Shown here piece by piece: positions 18,327 to 26,502 of a DNA stretch of 64,000 nucleotides. Numbering within the stretch: the first letter of the stretch is position 1; each line of letters opens with the position of its first letter. The notes under the pieces were generated by a model. The model searched no databases. It saw nothing but the letters and a program-made list of their open reading frames with translations, and had not been told where the DNA came from. This DNA comes from Hyphomicrobiales bacterium (GTDB taxonomy: Bacteria; Pseudomonadota; Alphaproteobacteria; Rhodospirillales; JACKKN01): NCBI GenBank assembly GCA_024236415.1, contig JACKKN010000019.1:7692-71691 (forward strand), given 5' to 3'. The position numbers and the translations under genes were made by a program.

Positions 18327-18842
18327 TCAGTGCTCGGCGAACACGCGGGCGCCGTCGGGGCCGAAGGTGTAGACCTTGAACGGTTCCTTGCCGCCGTCCT
18401 GTTCCATGCCCGGCGAGCCGATCGGCATGTCGGGCACCGAGATGCCGGCCACCTTGGGCTTGGCGGCCAGCAGGCGGGCCACGTCGCCGGCCGGCACGTG
18501 GCCCTCGACCACGTACCCGTCGACCACCGCCGTGTGGCACGACCCCATCTCGTAGGGCACGTGGTAGCGGTCCTTGACCGTGTCCATGTCCATGGTCTCG
18601 TTGACGGTGACCTTGAAGCCGGCGGCGCGCATGTGGTCGACCCACTTGCCGCAGCAGCCGCAGGTGGGGGACTTGTAGACCACCACCTCGCCGGGCGCCG
18701 CGTTGGCCGGGTCGGTGCCCGGCCAGGCCCACCAGGCCAGGCCCGCGGCCACGGCCAGGACCGCCACCGCGGCCACGGCCAGGGGCGACCGGCGGGCCGG
18801 CGCCGGCGTCTTGCCAGGGATGTCGCGACGTTTCCGTGCCAT
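18327..18842 (-). CDS. DUF411 metal-binding protein, membrane-anchored
   Basis: 171 residues. A basic N-terminus and one membrane helix (about 20-42) anchor a periplasmic DUF411 domain. The domain keeps the family cysteines: YKSPTCGCCGKWVDHM with a CGCC cluster, and MGSCHTAVVDGYVVEGH. DUF411 proteins are often linked with copper resistance or metal delivery. The gene lies downstream of oxyR on the same strand, 79 bp away, and an FNR-like palindrome is in that gap. Together with oxyR and the peroxidase this suggests a redox/metal stress group, which is inference. Confidence 0.85.
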   Translation of the reverse strand: MARKRRDIPGKTPAPARRSPLAVAAVAVLAVAAGLAWWAWPGTDPANAAPGEVVVYKSPTCGCCGKWVDHMRAAGFKVTVNETMDMDTVKDRYHVPYEMGSCHTAVVDGYVVEGHVPAGDVARLLAAKPKVAGISVPDMPIGSPGMEQDGGKEPFKVYTFGPDGARVFAEH

Positions 18843-18877
18843 GGGGGCCCTCCCTTTCCGGTTCAGGAGACGAGACC

Positions 18878-18893
18878 CCTGATATGGATCAGG
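18878..18893. promoter_or_regulatory. imperfect FNR-like palindrome upstream of the DUF411 gene
   Basis: CCTGATATGGATCAGG is a perfect outer dyad with the FNR core TGAT-N4-ATCA, but the flanking T/A of the consensus TTGAT-N4-ATCAA is C/G. It is about 36 bp upstream of the DUF411 start. It is a weaker match than the one at 20055. Confidence 0.35.
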
Positions 18894-18921
18894 ACGGGAA
18901 AAGACTCAAGCCCCGTTGCCG

Positions 18922-19923
18922 TCACCCGCACTCGCCGCCGCCCAGGCCCAGGACCGGGCGGCCGGCCTTGGCGTCCAGCACCAGGTCGACGCCGGCGGGC
19001 GGGGACTTGCGCATGGCCGTGGCCAGGGTCTCGATGGCGCGCATGTTGGGGAAGCTGCTGCGCCAGGCGAGGGCGATGCGGCGGAACGGCACCGGGTCGC
19101 GGAACCGCACGTACTTGACCAGGTGGTTGCTGCGCTCGGGGCAGTTCAGGGACATGCACAGGAAGCTGTTGACCGAGGTGATGGGCAGCACCGCCACCCC
19201 CGTGCCCACCGCCACCATGTGGCGGATGGTTTCCAGCGAGTTGCCCTCGATGCTGTTGTGCATGCCCTCGGACGTGTCGTCCAGGTGGTGGCAGGCGCCG
19301 CAGATCTCCAGCACCTGGTCGCGGAAGCAGTGGCCCTTGCCCAGCAGCAGCAGCTTCTCGCCGGCCAGTTCGTCGCCGTCCAGGTCTTCGCGGTCCTGCC
19401 AGGGGTGGCCGTTGGGGACGGCGGCGATGAACGGCTCGTCGTGGATGGGCAGAACCTCGATCCCCGGCTCGGCATAGGGCAGGGCGACGATGATGGCGTC
19501 CACCTCGCCGCGCTTCAGGCGCTCGGACAGGACCGCGGTGTAGTTCTCCTCCAGCAGCAGGGTCATGTTCGGCGCCAGGCGGCGCAGGGTCGGCACCAGG
19601 GTGGGGAACAGGTACGGCCCCACGGAATAGATGGCGCCGAAGCGCAGGGTGCCCTCCAGGGAATCGGCCTTGCTGTCGGCCACGTGGCGGATCTGCTCAA
19701 CCTCCTCCAGGGCCTTCTGCACCTGCTCCAGGACCTGGGAGCCGGCCTCGGTGATCTGGATCCTGTTCTTGAAGCGCTCGAACAGGGGCGTGTTCAGCTC
19801 CTCCTCCAACTGCCGCACGGCGACGCTGAGGGACGGCTGGCTCACGTTGCAGGCCTCGGCGGCGCGGCTGAAGCTGCGCTCCCGCGCCACGGCCAGGGCG
19901 TATCGCAACTGGGTAATCTTCAT
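18922..19923 (-). CDS. oxyR: OxyR-type hydrogen-peroxide-sensing LysR regulator
   Basis: 333 residues from ATG 19923. The N-terminal LysR helix-turn-helix (about 1-60) reads MKITQLRYALAV...FSRAAEACNVSQPSLSVAVRQLE. The sensor domain contains GHCFRDQVLEIC, placing cysteines at 199 and 208, the same positions and spacing as the redox pair of E. coli OxyR. Peroxide should form a disulfide there and activate transcription of antioxidant genes. The protein is longer than E. coli OxyR (305) because of a C-terminal tail. The peroxidase gene directly upstream is a plausible target. A perfect FNR box lies about 140 bp ahead of the start codon. Confidence 0.9.
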   Translation of the reverse strand: MKITQLRYALAVARERSFSRAAEACNVSQPSLSVAVRQLEEELNTPLFERFKNRIQITEAGSQVLEQVQKALEEVEQIRHVADSKADSLEGTLRFGAIYSVGPYLFPTLVPTLRRLAPNMTLLLEENYTAVLSERLKRGEVDAIIVALPYAEPGIEVLPIHDEPFIAAVPNGHPWQDREDLDGDELAGEKLLLLGKGHCFRDQVLEICGACHHLDDTSEGMHNSIEGNSLETIRHMVAVGTGVAVLPITSVNSFLCMSLNCPERSNHLVKYVRFRDPVPFRRIALAWRSSFPNMRAIETLATAMRKSPPAGVDLVLDAKAGRPVLGLGGGECG

Positions 19924-20054
19924 GACGTCAATCGTGTCCCTAGAACTGATCCCGCGGGGGGCCGCGGCGGCGTCCGGTGGCGGACGGGGCCGGCCGGCGG
20001 CGGGCTGCACGGGCCATACTATCCATCGCGCGGCGCCACGGGAAATATCATTAC

Positions 20055-20068
20055 TTGATCCACATCAA
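20055..20068. promoter_or_regulatory. perfect FNR/Anr box
   Basis: TTGAT-CCAC-ATCAA matches the FNR-family consensus in every conserved base. It lies between the peroxidase terminator (20127) and oxyR (start 19923), centred about 138 bp upstream of oxyR, and is the only plausible control site in that gap for a minus-strand promoter. It implies oxygen-dependent control of oxyR. Confidence 0.7.
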
Positions 20069-20126
20069 AGGAGAAAACTATACGTGGGTTACTCAGCATA
20101 GATAAACGGCGTCCCATGGCATGGAA

Positions 20127-20150
20127 AAGGGAGCGCCGAAGCGCTCCCTT
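20127..20150 (-). terminator. terminator of the cytochrome c peroxidase gene
   Basis: A 10-bp perfect stem (20127-20136 with 20141-20150) carries, on the minus strand, the very stable C(TTCG)G tetraloop, and the stem closes into TTTTCC. This is a convincing Rho-independent terminator 33 bp past the ccp stop. A run of ten G lies between stop and hairpin (20165-20174). Confidence 0.85.
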
Positions 20151-20182
20151 GGCATGGCCGATCCGGGGGGGGGGCGGGGCGT

Positions 20183-21223
20183 TTACTTCATGGCCACCGG
20201 CAGCGGCGTGGTGTGCGAGCTGGGCGGCAGGATCGGGTATTCCACCCGCGGCTGCTCGCCGGTCAGGGTCTTGAGGAAGGCGGTGATGGCCTTGACCTCG
20301 GACACGCTCAGCTTCTCGCCCAACTGGCTTTCGCCCATGATCGCCACGGCCTGCTCCAGGTCCCAGACCTTGCCAGAGTGGAAGTAGGGCGCGGTCAGCT
20401 CGATGTTGCGCAGGGGACCGGCGCGGAAGACGTAGGAGTCGTCGGCGGTCTTGGTGACCGTGAAGCGGCCCTTGTCGCCGGCCGGCAGCACGTCGGCGCC
20501 GGGCTTCTCGATCAGGCCGAAGGGATAGTAGCCCTGGCCGCCCACGTTGACCCCGGCGTGGCAGGACGAGCAGCCCTTGTCCATGAACTCGCGCAGGCCG
20601 GTCTTCTCCAGGTCGGTCATGACCGCGTCATTGCCTTCCAGGAACTGGTCGAAGCGCGAGCCGGGGGTGATCAGGGTCGCCTCGAAGGCCTCGATGGCCT
20701 TGGCCATGTTGTCGAAGGTCACGGGCTGCGCTTCGCCCGGGAAGGCGACCTTGAAGGCGGACACGTAGTCGGGGATGGAATTCAGGGTCTTTTCGACCAT
20801 GGCCGGCTTGTTGTTCATCTCGACGCCCGCCTGCACCGGGCCCTTGGCCTGGGCCTTCAGGTCCTCGGCGCGGCCGTCCCAGAACTGGGCGATGTTGAAC
20901 ACGGCGTTCATGACCGTGGGCGCGTTGCGCGGGCCCTTGGCCCAGCCGTGGCCGATGGACGTTTCCAGGTTGTCGTCGCCGCCCATGCCCAGGTTATGGC
21001 AGGTGTTGCAGCTGATCAGGTGGCTGCCGGACAGGCGCGGGTCGAAGAACAGCTTCTTGCCCAGGTCCACCTTGTCGCGGGTCACGGCGTTGTTCTTGAC
21101 CGCCGGCACCACCGACGGAATCGGCTGGAACAGCTCCCTGGCGTCCTGGCGCAGGGCGGCGTCGTCGGCCAGGGCCGGCATCGCCGCCAGGCAGGCCAGC
21201 GTGAATACCACAGCACGTTTCAT
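20183..21223 (-). CDS. di-haem cytochrome c peroxidase
   Basis: 346 residues with a signal peptide (about 1-19). Two haem c motifs are present: CNTCH at 72-76 and CSSCH at 218-222, as in bacterial CcpA/MauG-family peroxidases. The segments NNAVTRDKVDLGKKLFFDPRLS, NAPTVMNAVF, WDGRAEDL, RAGPLRNIELTAPYFHSG and LSVSEVKAITAFLKTL are family landmarks. The HSG motif and the distal methionine region near the C-terminus are retained. It should reduce hydrogen peroxide in the periplasm using electrons from small cytochromes. It has its own terminator and an AT-rich upstream region; oxyR is the next gene on the same strand. Confidence 0.93.
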   Translation of the reverse strand: MKRAVVFTLACLAAMPALADDAALRQDARELFQPIPSVVPAVKNNAVTRDKVDLGKKLFFDPRLSGSHLISCNTCHNLGMGGDDNLETSIGHGWAKGPRNAPTVMNAVFNIAQFWDGRAEDLKAQAKGPVQAGVEMNNKPAMVEKTLNSIPDYVSAFKVAFPGEAQPVTFDNMAKAIEAFEATLITPGSRFDQFLEGNDAVMTDLEKTGLREFMDKGCSSCHAGVNVGGQGYYPFGLIEKPGADVLPAGDKGRFTVTKTADDSYVFRAGPLRNIELTAPYFHSGKVWDLEQAVAIMGESQLGEKLSVSEVKAITAFLKTLTGEQPRVEYPILPPSSHTTPLPVAMK

Positions 21224-21317
21224 CTCTCACTCCTCGCACGTCGAGCGTTGGCATGATGGACCGCGGACAAACATCCGCCGTCCCCGAACACCCAGGTGGG
21301 CCCCCGTTCGTGGTTAG

Positions 21318-21360
21318 ATTCACGTTTTTAAATTTTTCAATTTGAAACTGTACAATTCTA
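21318..21360. promoter_or_regulatory. AT-rich island upstream of the peroxidase gene
   Basis: About 40 bp of mostly A and T stand out sharply from the surrounding DNA, 95-135 bp upstream of the ccp start. It includes a TTCAAATTGAA palindrome on the minus strand. A promoter, UP-element-like or regulator-binding role for ccp is likely, but no clear consensus is visible. Confidence 0.4.
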
Positions 21361-21476
21361 CCGGCGGCGGCACGGGGATAGAAATACTATTTGCCAATTG
21401 CAGGCATAACGCCTGTCTATGGTTTGGTTTTTCTGGGTTTTTCGCCTGCGGACGATGCGCCGCGCCGCCGCGGGCC

Positions 21477-22250
21477 TCAGAACCCGATATGCATGCCGCC
21501 GTTCACGGACAGGTGCTGGCCGGTGACGTAGCTGGCGGCGTCGGACAGCAGGAAGCAGACCGGGCGCACCACCTCGTCGGGGGTCGAGAACCGCTGCAGC
21601 GGGATCTGCTGCAGGTAGGTGTCGCGGAACTTGTCGCCGCGGATGGTCTCGGTCATGGGGGTCTCGACCACGCCGAAGCAGACCGAGTTGACGCGGATGC
21701 CGTGGCGGCCCCACTCCTTGGCCGCCGACATGGTGATGCCCAGCACCCCGGACTTGGCGGCGCCGTAGTTGATCTGGCCGATGGTGCCGCGGCGCCCGGC
21801 GTCGGACGACACGTTGACGATGGCGGCGGGGCGGTCGTCGCCGTCCTTCACCCGCTCGATCATGTGCCGGCCCACGGCCTGGAGGCACAGGTAGACGCCG
21901 GTCAGGTTGACGTCGATCACCTTCTGCCAGTCGGCCAGGGACATCTTGTGGATCATGGCGGCGCGCACCACGCCGGCGTTGGCCACCAGGCCGTCGACCC
22001 GGCCCAGGTCGCGCACCGCGTCCGCGACCATGGACTGGACGAAGCCCGGGTCCGACACGTCGCCGGGATAGGCGCGGGCCCGGTCCGCCCCCAGGCGGTC
22101 CACGGCCGCCTCCAGCCCGGCCCCGTTGACGTCGTTGAGCGCCACCCGCGCGCCCAGGGCCACCGCCAGCTCGGCCGTGGCCAGGCCGATGCCCTGGCCG
22201 GCGCCGGTGATCAGGACCGTGCGGTCCTGCAGGGTCATGGGGTTGGTCAT
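21477..22250 (-). CDS. SDR-family dehydrogenase/reductase (FabG-like)
   Basis: 257 residues from ATG 22250. It is a classical short-chain dehydrogenase with the nucleotide loop TGAGQGIG (15-22), an acidic residue after the second strand (ALNDVNG, which favours NAD), NAGVV, the catalytic serine in NVSSDAGRRG, and YGAAK with the Tyr/Lys pair. The C-terminus YVTGQHLSVNGGMH is standard. It probably oxidises or reduces a 3-hydroxyacyl-CoA or similar substrate. It begins 14 bp after the GST gene and should be co-transcribed with it. Confidence 0.9.
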   Translation of the reverse strand: MTNPMTLQDRTVLITGAGQGIGLATAELAVALGARVALNDVNGAGLEAAVDRLGADRARAYPGDVSDPGFVQSMVADAVRDLGRVDGLVANAGVVRAAMIHKMSLADWQKVIDVNLTGVYLCLQAVGRHMIERVKDGDDRPAAIVNVSSDAGRRGTIGQINYGAAKSGVLGITMSAAKEWGRHGIRVNSVCFGVVETPMTETIRGDKFRDTYLQQIPLQRFSTPDEVVRPVCFLLSDAASYVTGQHLSVNGGMHIGF

Positions 22251-22264
22251 GGCGCGGCCCGCCG

Positions 22265-22894
22265 CTACGCCTGGGCGCTGGGGCGGGCGCTGACGGCGGC
22301 GTGCCAGCGCCGCGCGTGGACGTGGCCCTCGGGCAGGGTCTGCTTGACCCAGCCGGCGAAGTCCACGGCCACCATGGCCGAGATGTCGGCGACCGAGAAA
22401 CCGTCGCCGGCCACGAACTCGTTGTCCGCCAGGCGGTCGTTCAGCAGGTCGAAGAAGTGGCCGATGCGCCGCTCGCCGCGGTCCGCCAGCTCGGGGATCT
22501 GGGCGTAGTCGTGGGGGCCGGCGATGGCCCGGTTGACCATGTACTTGGAGCGGTTGCGCAGCACCTCGGCCACGGCGGCGATGCCGTCGACCTCGCAGTG
22601 GTGGTCCCACATGGCGATCACCCCCACCTCGCGCGGGTCGCGGCCCATCAGCGGCGGCTCGGGGTGGGCGGCCTCCAGGTAGCGGCAGCAGGCCGAGACC
22701 TCGCTGATGCAGGTGCCGTCGTCCAGCTCCAGCACCGGCACGGTGCACCAGGGGTTGAGCCTGCGGAACGCCTCGCCCATCTGCTCGCCGGTGCGCAGGT
22801 CCACCTGCACGGTGGGGATCTCGATCCCCTTCTCGGCCATGAAGATGCGCACCCGGCGCGGGCTGGGTGCGGTGGTGCAATCGTGGAATTTCAT
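22265..22894 (-). CDS. glutathione S-transferase family protein
   Basis: 209 residues from ATG 22894 (GGGGAGG ribosome site). The N-terminal thioredoxin-like domain (1-80) shows SPRRVRIFMAEKGIEIPTVQVDL, the cis-proline in CTVPVLELDDG, and SEVSACCRYLE for glutathione contact. The helical C-terminal domain (about 90-205) ends with the N-capping box FSVADISAMVAVDF. The likely catalytic residue is Ser11 in TTAPSPRRV. It sits between der and the SDR gene, so it may be a late member of the yfgM-bamB-der run or have its own promoter in the 68-bp gap. Confidence 0.88.
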   Translation of the reverse strand: MKFHDCTTAPSPRRVRIFMAEKGIEIPTVQVDLRTGEQMGEAFRRLNPWCTVPVLELDDGTCISEVSACCRYLEAAHPEPPLMGRDPREVGVIAMWDHHCEVDGIAAVAEVLRNRSKYMVNRAIAGPHDYAQIPELADRGERRIGHFFDLLNDRLADNEFVAGDGFSVADISAMVAVDFAGWVKQTLPEGHVHARRWHAAVSARPSAQA

Positions 22895-22962
22895 GGTCGC
22901 GGCCTCCCCTGTGGCGGTTCGTTTTCCGGTTGCCGCCACCATACGCCCAAACGGGCCGCCGA

Positions 22963-24342
22963 TCACCCCCGCTTGGCCCCCTTGGCATAGGGGTTCTTGC
23001 CGCCGCGCACCAGGATGCGCAGGGGCACCCCGGGCAGGTCGAAATCCTGGCGCAGGGCGTTTTCCAGGTAGCGCAGGTACGAATCCGTCACCGCCTTGGG
23101 CTGGCTGGCGAACAGGGCGAAGGTGGGCGGCCGGGTCTTGGCCTGGGTCATGTAGCGCAGGCGCACGCGCCGGCCCTGGGCCAGGGGCGGCGGGTGGTGG
23201 GCCTCGACGTCGGCCAGCCACTGGTTCAGCGGCCCGGTCGAGACGCGCCGGTTCCACACCTCGAAGATGTCGAAGGCCGCCGGCAGCAGGCGATCGACCC
23301 CGCGCCCGGTGAGGGCCGAGAAGGTGACCACCGGGATGCCGCGCACCCGCGGCATGGACGCCTCCAGCCGGTCGCGCACCTGGGCCATGGCGGCGCGCCG
23401 GTCGTCGACCAGGTCCCACTTGTTGATGCCGATGACCAGGGCCCGGCCCTCGTCGATGACCAGGCGGGCGATGGTCAGGTCCTGCTTCTCCAGCGGCGTG
23501 CGCCCGTCCAGCACCAGCACCACCACCTGGGCGAAGCGCACGGCGCGCAGGGCATCGGCGGCGGACAGGCTCTCGACCTTGGCCGTGACCCGCGCCTTGC
23601 GGCGCAGGCCGGCGGTGTCGAACAGGCGCACCGGGCGGCCCTCGTGGCTCCAGGCGACGGCGATGGAATCCCGCGTCACCCCGGCCTCGGGCCCGGTCAA
23701 CAGGCGCTCCTCGCCGATCAGGCGGTTGATCAGGGTCGACTTGCCGACGTTGGGGCGACCGACGATGGCCAGCTGCAGGGGCCCGCCCTCGGCGCCCGCG
23801 TCCGCCTCCGCGTCCCCGTCGTCCGCTTCCACCTCCGCTTCCTCGGCCCAGTCGGCGTAGGGGCGCAGCAGCCGGTACAGGTCCGACACCCCGTCGCCGT
23901 GCTCGGCCGAGAACGGCACCGGGTCGCCCAGGCCCAGGGCGTAGGATTCCATCAGCCCCGGCGTGCCGGCGGCGCCCTCGCACTTGTTGGCGACCAGGAT
24001 CACCGGCACCGGGCGGGTCCGGATCCAGTGCGCGAAGTGCTCGTCCATGGGGGTCACGCCGGCGCGGGCATCGATCAGGAACAGGGCCACGTCGGCCTCG
24101 TCCAGGGCGCGCTCGGTCTGCACCCGCATGGCCGCCTCCAGGGTCTCGCCGCCGGCCTCCTCCAGCCCCGCGGTGTCGATCACCCGGAACCGCAGGTCGC
24201 TGATGCGGCCCTCGCCCTCGCGCCGGTCGCGGGTGACCCCCGGCGTGTCGTCGACGATGGCCAGGCGCTTGCCCACCAGGCGGTTGAACAGGGTCGACTT
24301 GCCCACGTTGGGGCGGCCCAGGATGGCGACGGTGAACGGCAT
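22963..24342 (-). CDS. der: ribosome-biogenesis GTPase Der
   Basis: 459 residues, the expected length. There are two tandem GTPase domains, each with its own G1 loop (GRPNVGKS at 9-16 and again at about 196-203), DTAG (G3) and NKxD-type motif (NKCE in the first, NKWD in the second). A C-terminal KH-like domain ends with the basic tail GGKNPYAKGAKRG. Der (EngA) is needed for maturation of the 50S ribosomal subunit. The first domain has NKCE instead of NKxD, as in other Der proteins. The gene follows bamB by 16 bp, the standard bamB-der pairing. Confidence 0.96.
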   Translation of the reverse strand: MPFTVAILGRPNVGKSTLFNRLVGKRLAIVDDTPGVTRDRREGEGRISDLRFRVIDTAGLEEAGGETLEAAMRVQTERALDEADVALFLIDARAGVTPMDEHFAHWIRTRPVPVILVANKCEGAAGTPGLMESYALGLGDPVPFSAEHGDGVSDLYRLLRPYADWAEEAEVEADDGDAEADAGAEGGPLQLAIVGRPNVGKSTLINRLIGEERLLTGPEAGVTRDSIAVAWSHEGRPVRLFDTAGLRRKARVTAKVESLSAADALRAVRFAQVVVLVLDGRTPLEKQDLTIARLVIDEGRALVIGINKWDLVDDRRAAMAQVRDRLEASMPRVRGIPVVTFSALTGRGVDRLLPAAFDIFEVWNRRVSTGPLNQWLADVEAHHPPPLAQGRRVRLRYMTQAKTRPPTFALFASQPKAVTDSYLRYLENALRQDFDLPGVPLRILVRGGKNPYAKGAKRG

Positions 24343-24358
24343 GGGCGGGGCCCCGCGG

Positions 24359-25735
24359 CTACCGGTAGGCCGTCAGCTCGGCGTCGTCGGACAGGAAGAA
24401 GACCGTGCCGCTGGCCACCACCGGGGCCACCGTGACGCTGTCGGGCATCTCCACCTTGCCCAGGATCTCGCCGGTGTAGGGCGACACCGCCAGGGCCTCG
24501 CCCTGGGACCCGGCCACGATCAGGCGGTCGCTGACCAGGATCGGCCCCGACCACACGATGGGGTCCTTCTTGTCCTCCTCGTCCTCGAACCGGGGCAGGG
24601 GGGTGACCCAGTACACGCGGCCGGTGTTGCGGTCCAGGCACAGGACCTCGGCGTCGTTGGTCAGGGCGAACAGGTATTCGCCGGCGATCCACGGGCTGGC
24701 GTAGCTGCCGATCTCCTTCTCCCAGATGCGCCGGCCGGTGCGCAGGTCGCTGGCGATCATCAGGCCGCCGTGGCTGATGGTGTAGACCCGGCCGCGGTCG
24801 ATGATCGGCCGGCCGCGGATGGCGGTGACGGACGAGGCCAGCGCGGTGCGGCGCAGGGACGACAGCGAATCAGTCCACAGCACGCGCCCGTCGTCCACGC
24901 GCAGGGCGGCGATCTCGCCGGTGGAATAGGGGGCGACGACGATGCCCGAATCCACTGCCGGGCTGGCGCCGCCCAGCAGGCTGGCGATTTCCGACACCCC
25001 GGCGTGGGTCCACAGCACGTCGCCCTTCTCGCCGTCCAGGGCGTACAGCTTGTTGTCCACGGTGATGGCGAACACCCGGCCGCCGCGGGCCGTGGGCGCG
25101 GCGCGCATGGGCGCCTCCACGGGCCTGCGCCACATGATCTCGCCCTTGTCGGCGGACAGGGCGATCACCTCGGCGAACCCGGTGGTGGCGAAGATCCGCC
25201 CCTGGTCGAAGGCCAGGCCGCCGCTGATGTGGCCGTCGTCCTCTTCGTCGGGGGTCAGCTCGGTGTCCCAGATCCGCTCCCCCTTCTCGACGTCGAAGGC
25301 GGTAACCTTGCTTTCCGCATCAATGGCGAAGACTCGGCCGCCGGCGACGATGGGGGTCGAGATGAACCGCTCGTGGGCGTCGGAGGCGGCGCCGATGTCG
25401 GCGTCCCAGGCCCGGCTCAGGTTCTCGGCCACGGCGATGTGGTGCATGGCGTGGTTGGCGTAGCCGCCCTGCTGCGGCCAGGAATCGTTGGGAGTGGGCG
25501 GCGGCAGGGCCACGGGCCGGCCCTTCAGTTCCGGGTCGGCCTGGACGGTGCGCGAGTCGACCAGCACCGGCAGGCGCTCGCCGGGCAGGGGCGGCTCTTC
25601 GCTGGCGCCGAACCAGGTGTCGCAGGCGGCCACGGACACCAGCACCGGCAGCGCCAGCAGGGCCCGCAGCAGGCCGTGGCGGGCCCGGGGATGGGCCCGG
25701 GGACGGGCCGGGGGTTGGGAGGGCCGGGGCGGCAT
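24359..25735 (-). CDS. bamB: outer-membrane assembly lipoprotein BamB
   Basis: 458 residues. The N-terminal signal ends in a lipobox (SVAAC, Cys38). The mature chain consists of PQQ-like beta-propeller repeats, seen as recurring blades ending in GxxxWxxxL-type strands (KGERIWDTEL, KGEIMWRRPV, KGDVLWTHAG, DGRVLWTDSL, TGRRIWEKEI, TGRVYWVTPL). BamB is an accessory part of the BAM machine that inserts outer-membrane proteins. The start codon is 3 bp past the stop of the YfgM-like gene, indicating a tight operon with it and der. Confidence 0.94.
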   Translation of the reverse strand: MPPRPSQPPARPRAHPRARHGLLRALLALPVLVSVAACDTWFGASEEPPLPGERLPVLVDSRTVQADPELKGRPVALPPPTPNDSWPQQGGYANHAMHHIAVAENLSRAWDADIGAASDAHERFISTPIVAGGRVFAIDAESKVTAFDVEKGERIWDTELTPDEEDDGHISGGLAFDQGRIFATTGFAEVIALSADKGEIMWRRPVEAPMRAAPTARGGRVFAITVDNKLYALDGEKGDVLWTHAGVSEIASLLGGASPAVDSGIVVAPYSTGEIAALRVDDGRVLWTDSLSSLRRTALASSVTAIRGRPIIDRGRVYTISHGGLMIASDLRTGRRIWEKEIGSYASPWIAGEYLFALTNDAEVLCLDRNTGRVYWVTPLPRFEDEEDKKDPIVWSGPILVSDRLIVAGSQGEALAVSPYTGEILGKVEMPDSVTVAPVVASGTVFFLSDDAELTAYR

Positions 25736-25738
25736 GGC

Positions 25739-26389
25739 CTAGCCGAGGCTGCCGCGCAGGGCCTCGGCCCGGGCACGGATGCCCGAGGGCGTGCCGGCGT
25801 CGGCGATCAGGGCGTCCAGCAGTTCCCGCGCCCGCGCCGTGTCGCCGCCGCGCAGGGCCAGCAGGGCGGCCGCCTCCTGGGCACTGTAGCGCCACGGGTT
25901 GTCGGCCGCGGTCAGGGGGGCGAGCTGCTGCGACAACTGGTCCGGGTCGCCCGTCTGCAGCCGGGTCAGGACCGACAGCAGGGTCGCCAGGTTCTGGTAC
26001 AGGGCGTCGGTGCCGCCGTCCTTGGCGATGGCCTCGTAGGCCGCCGCGGCGCCGGCGGTGTCGCCGGACTTGGCCAGCAGGGCCGCCTGCTGGAACCGGG
26101 CCAGCAGGCCATAGCCGCCACCGTCCTCGGCCAGGCCGGACAGGGTCTTGGCCGCGTCCTGGGGCGCGTTCGCCGACTGGGTGATGGCCTGGGCGAAGCG
26201 ATCGCCCATCTCCTGGCGGTTCTTCAGGTCCCAGTGCCGCCAGCCCTGGTAGCCGGCCACGGCGACGACGAGCAGCACGGCGGCGCCGATGACGTAGTTG
26301 CCGTACTTCTTCCACAGCTTCGCGTAGTGCTCCTGGCGAAGCTCCTCGTCGATTTCCTTCAGCAGGCTGTCGTGCACTTGGTCAGCCAA
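25739..26389 (-). CDS. YfgM-like membrane-anchored TPR protein
   Basis: 216 residues. A short cytoplasmic N-terminus (MADQVHDSLLKEIDEELRQEH) precedes one membrane helix (about 33-52, GAAVLLVVAVAGYQGW), and the rest is a periplasmic helical repeat domain of the TPR_21/YfgM type. In E. coli YfgM associates with the Sec translocon and periplasmic chaperones. Position directly ahead of bamB and der is the same as in E. coli and supports the assignment. No sign of truncation. Confidence 0.88.
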   Translation of the reverse strand: MADQVHDSLLKEIDEELRQEHYAKLWKKYGNYVIGAAVLLVVAVAGYQGWRHWDLKNRQEMGDRFAQAITQSANAPQDAAKTLSGLAEDGGGYGLLARFQQAALLAKSGDTAGAAAAYEAIAKDGGTDALYQNLATLLSVLTRLQTGDPDQLSQQLAPLTAADNPWRYSAQEAAALLALRGGDTARARELLDALIADAGTPSGIRARAEALRGSLG

Positions 26390-26502
26390 GGGGGCCTCCG
26401 GCTACTGGGGTGCGGGACCGGCGCGCCCGCGGGCGGCGCCGGGCCGGTTCGAAGGGCGGTAAAATATCCGCCCGGGCCGCCCATGGCAATCGGCGGCGGG
26501 GA

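Noticed and set aside
20165..20174. Run of ten G as a G-quadruplex or regulatory element
   Set aside because: It lies just after the ccp stop inside the 3' region; a single run cannot form a quadruplex alone and may be a homopolymer of uncertain length.
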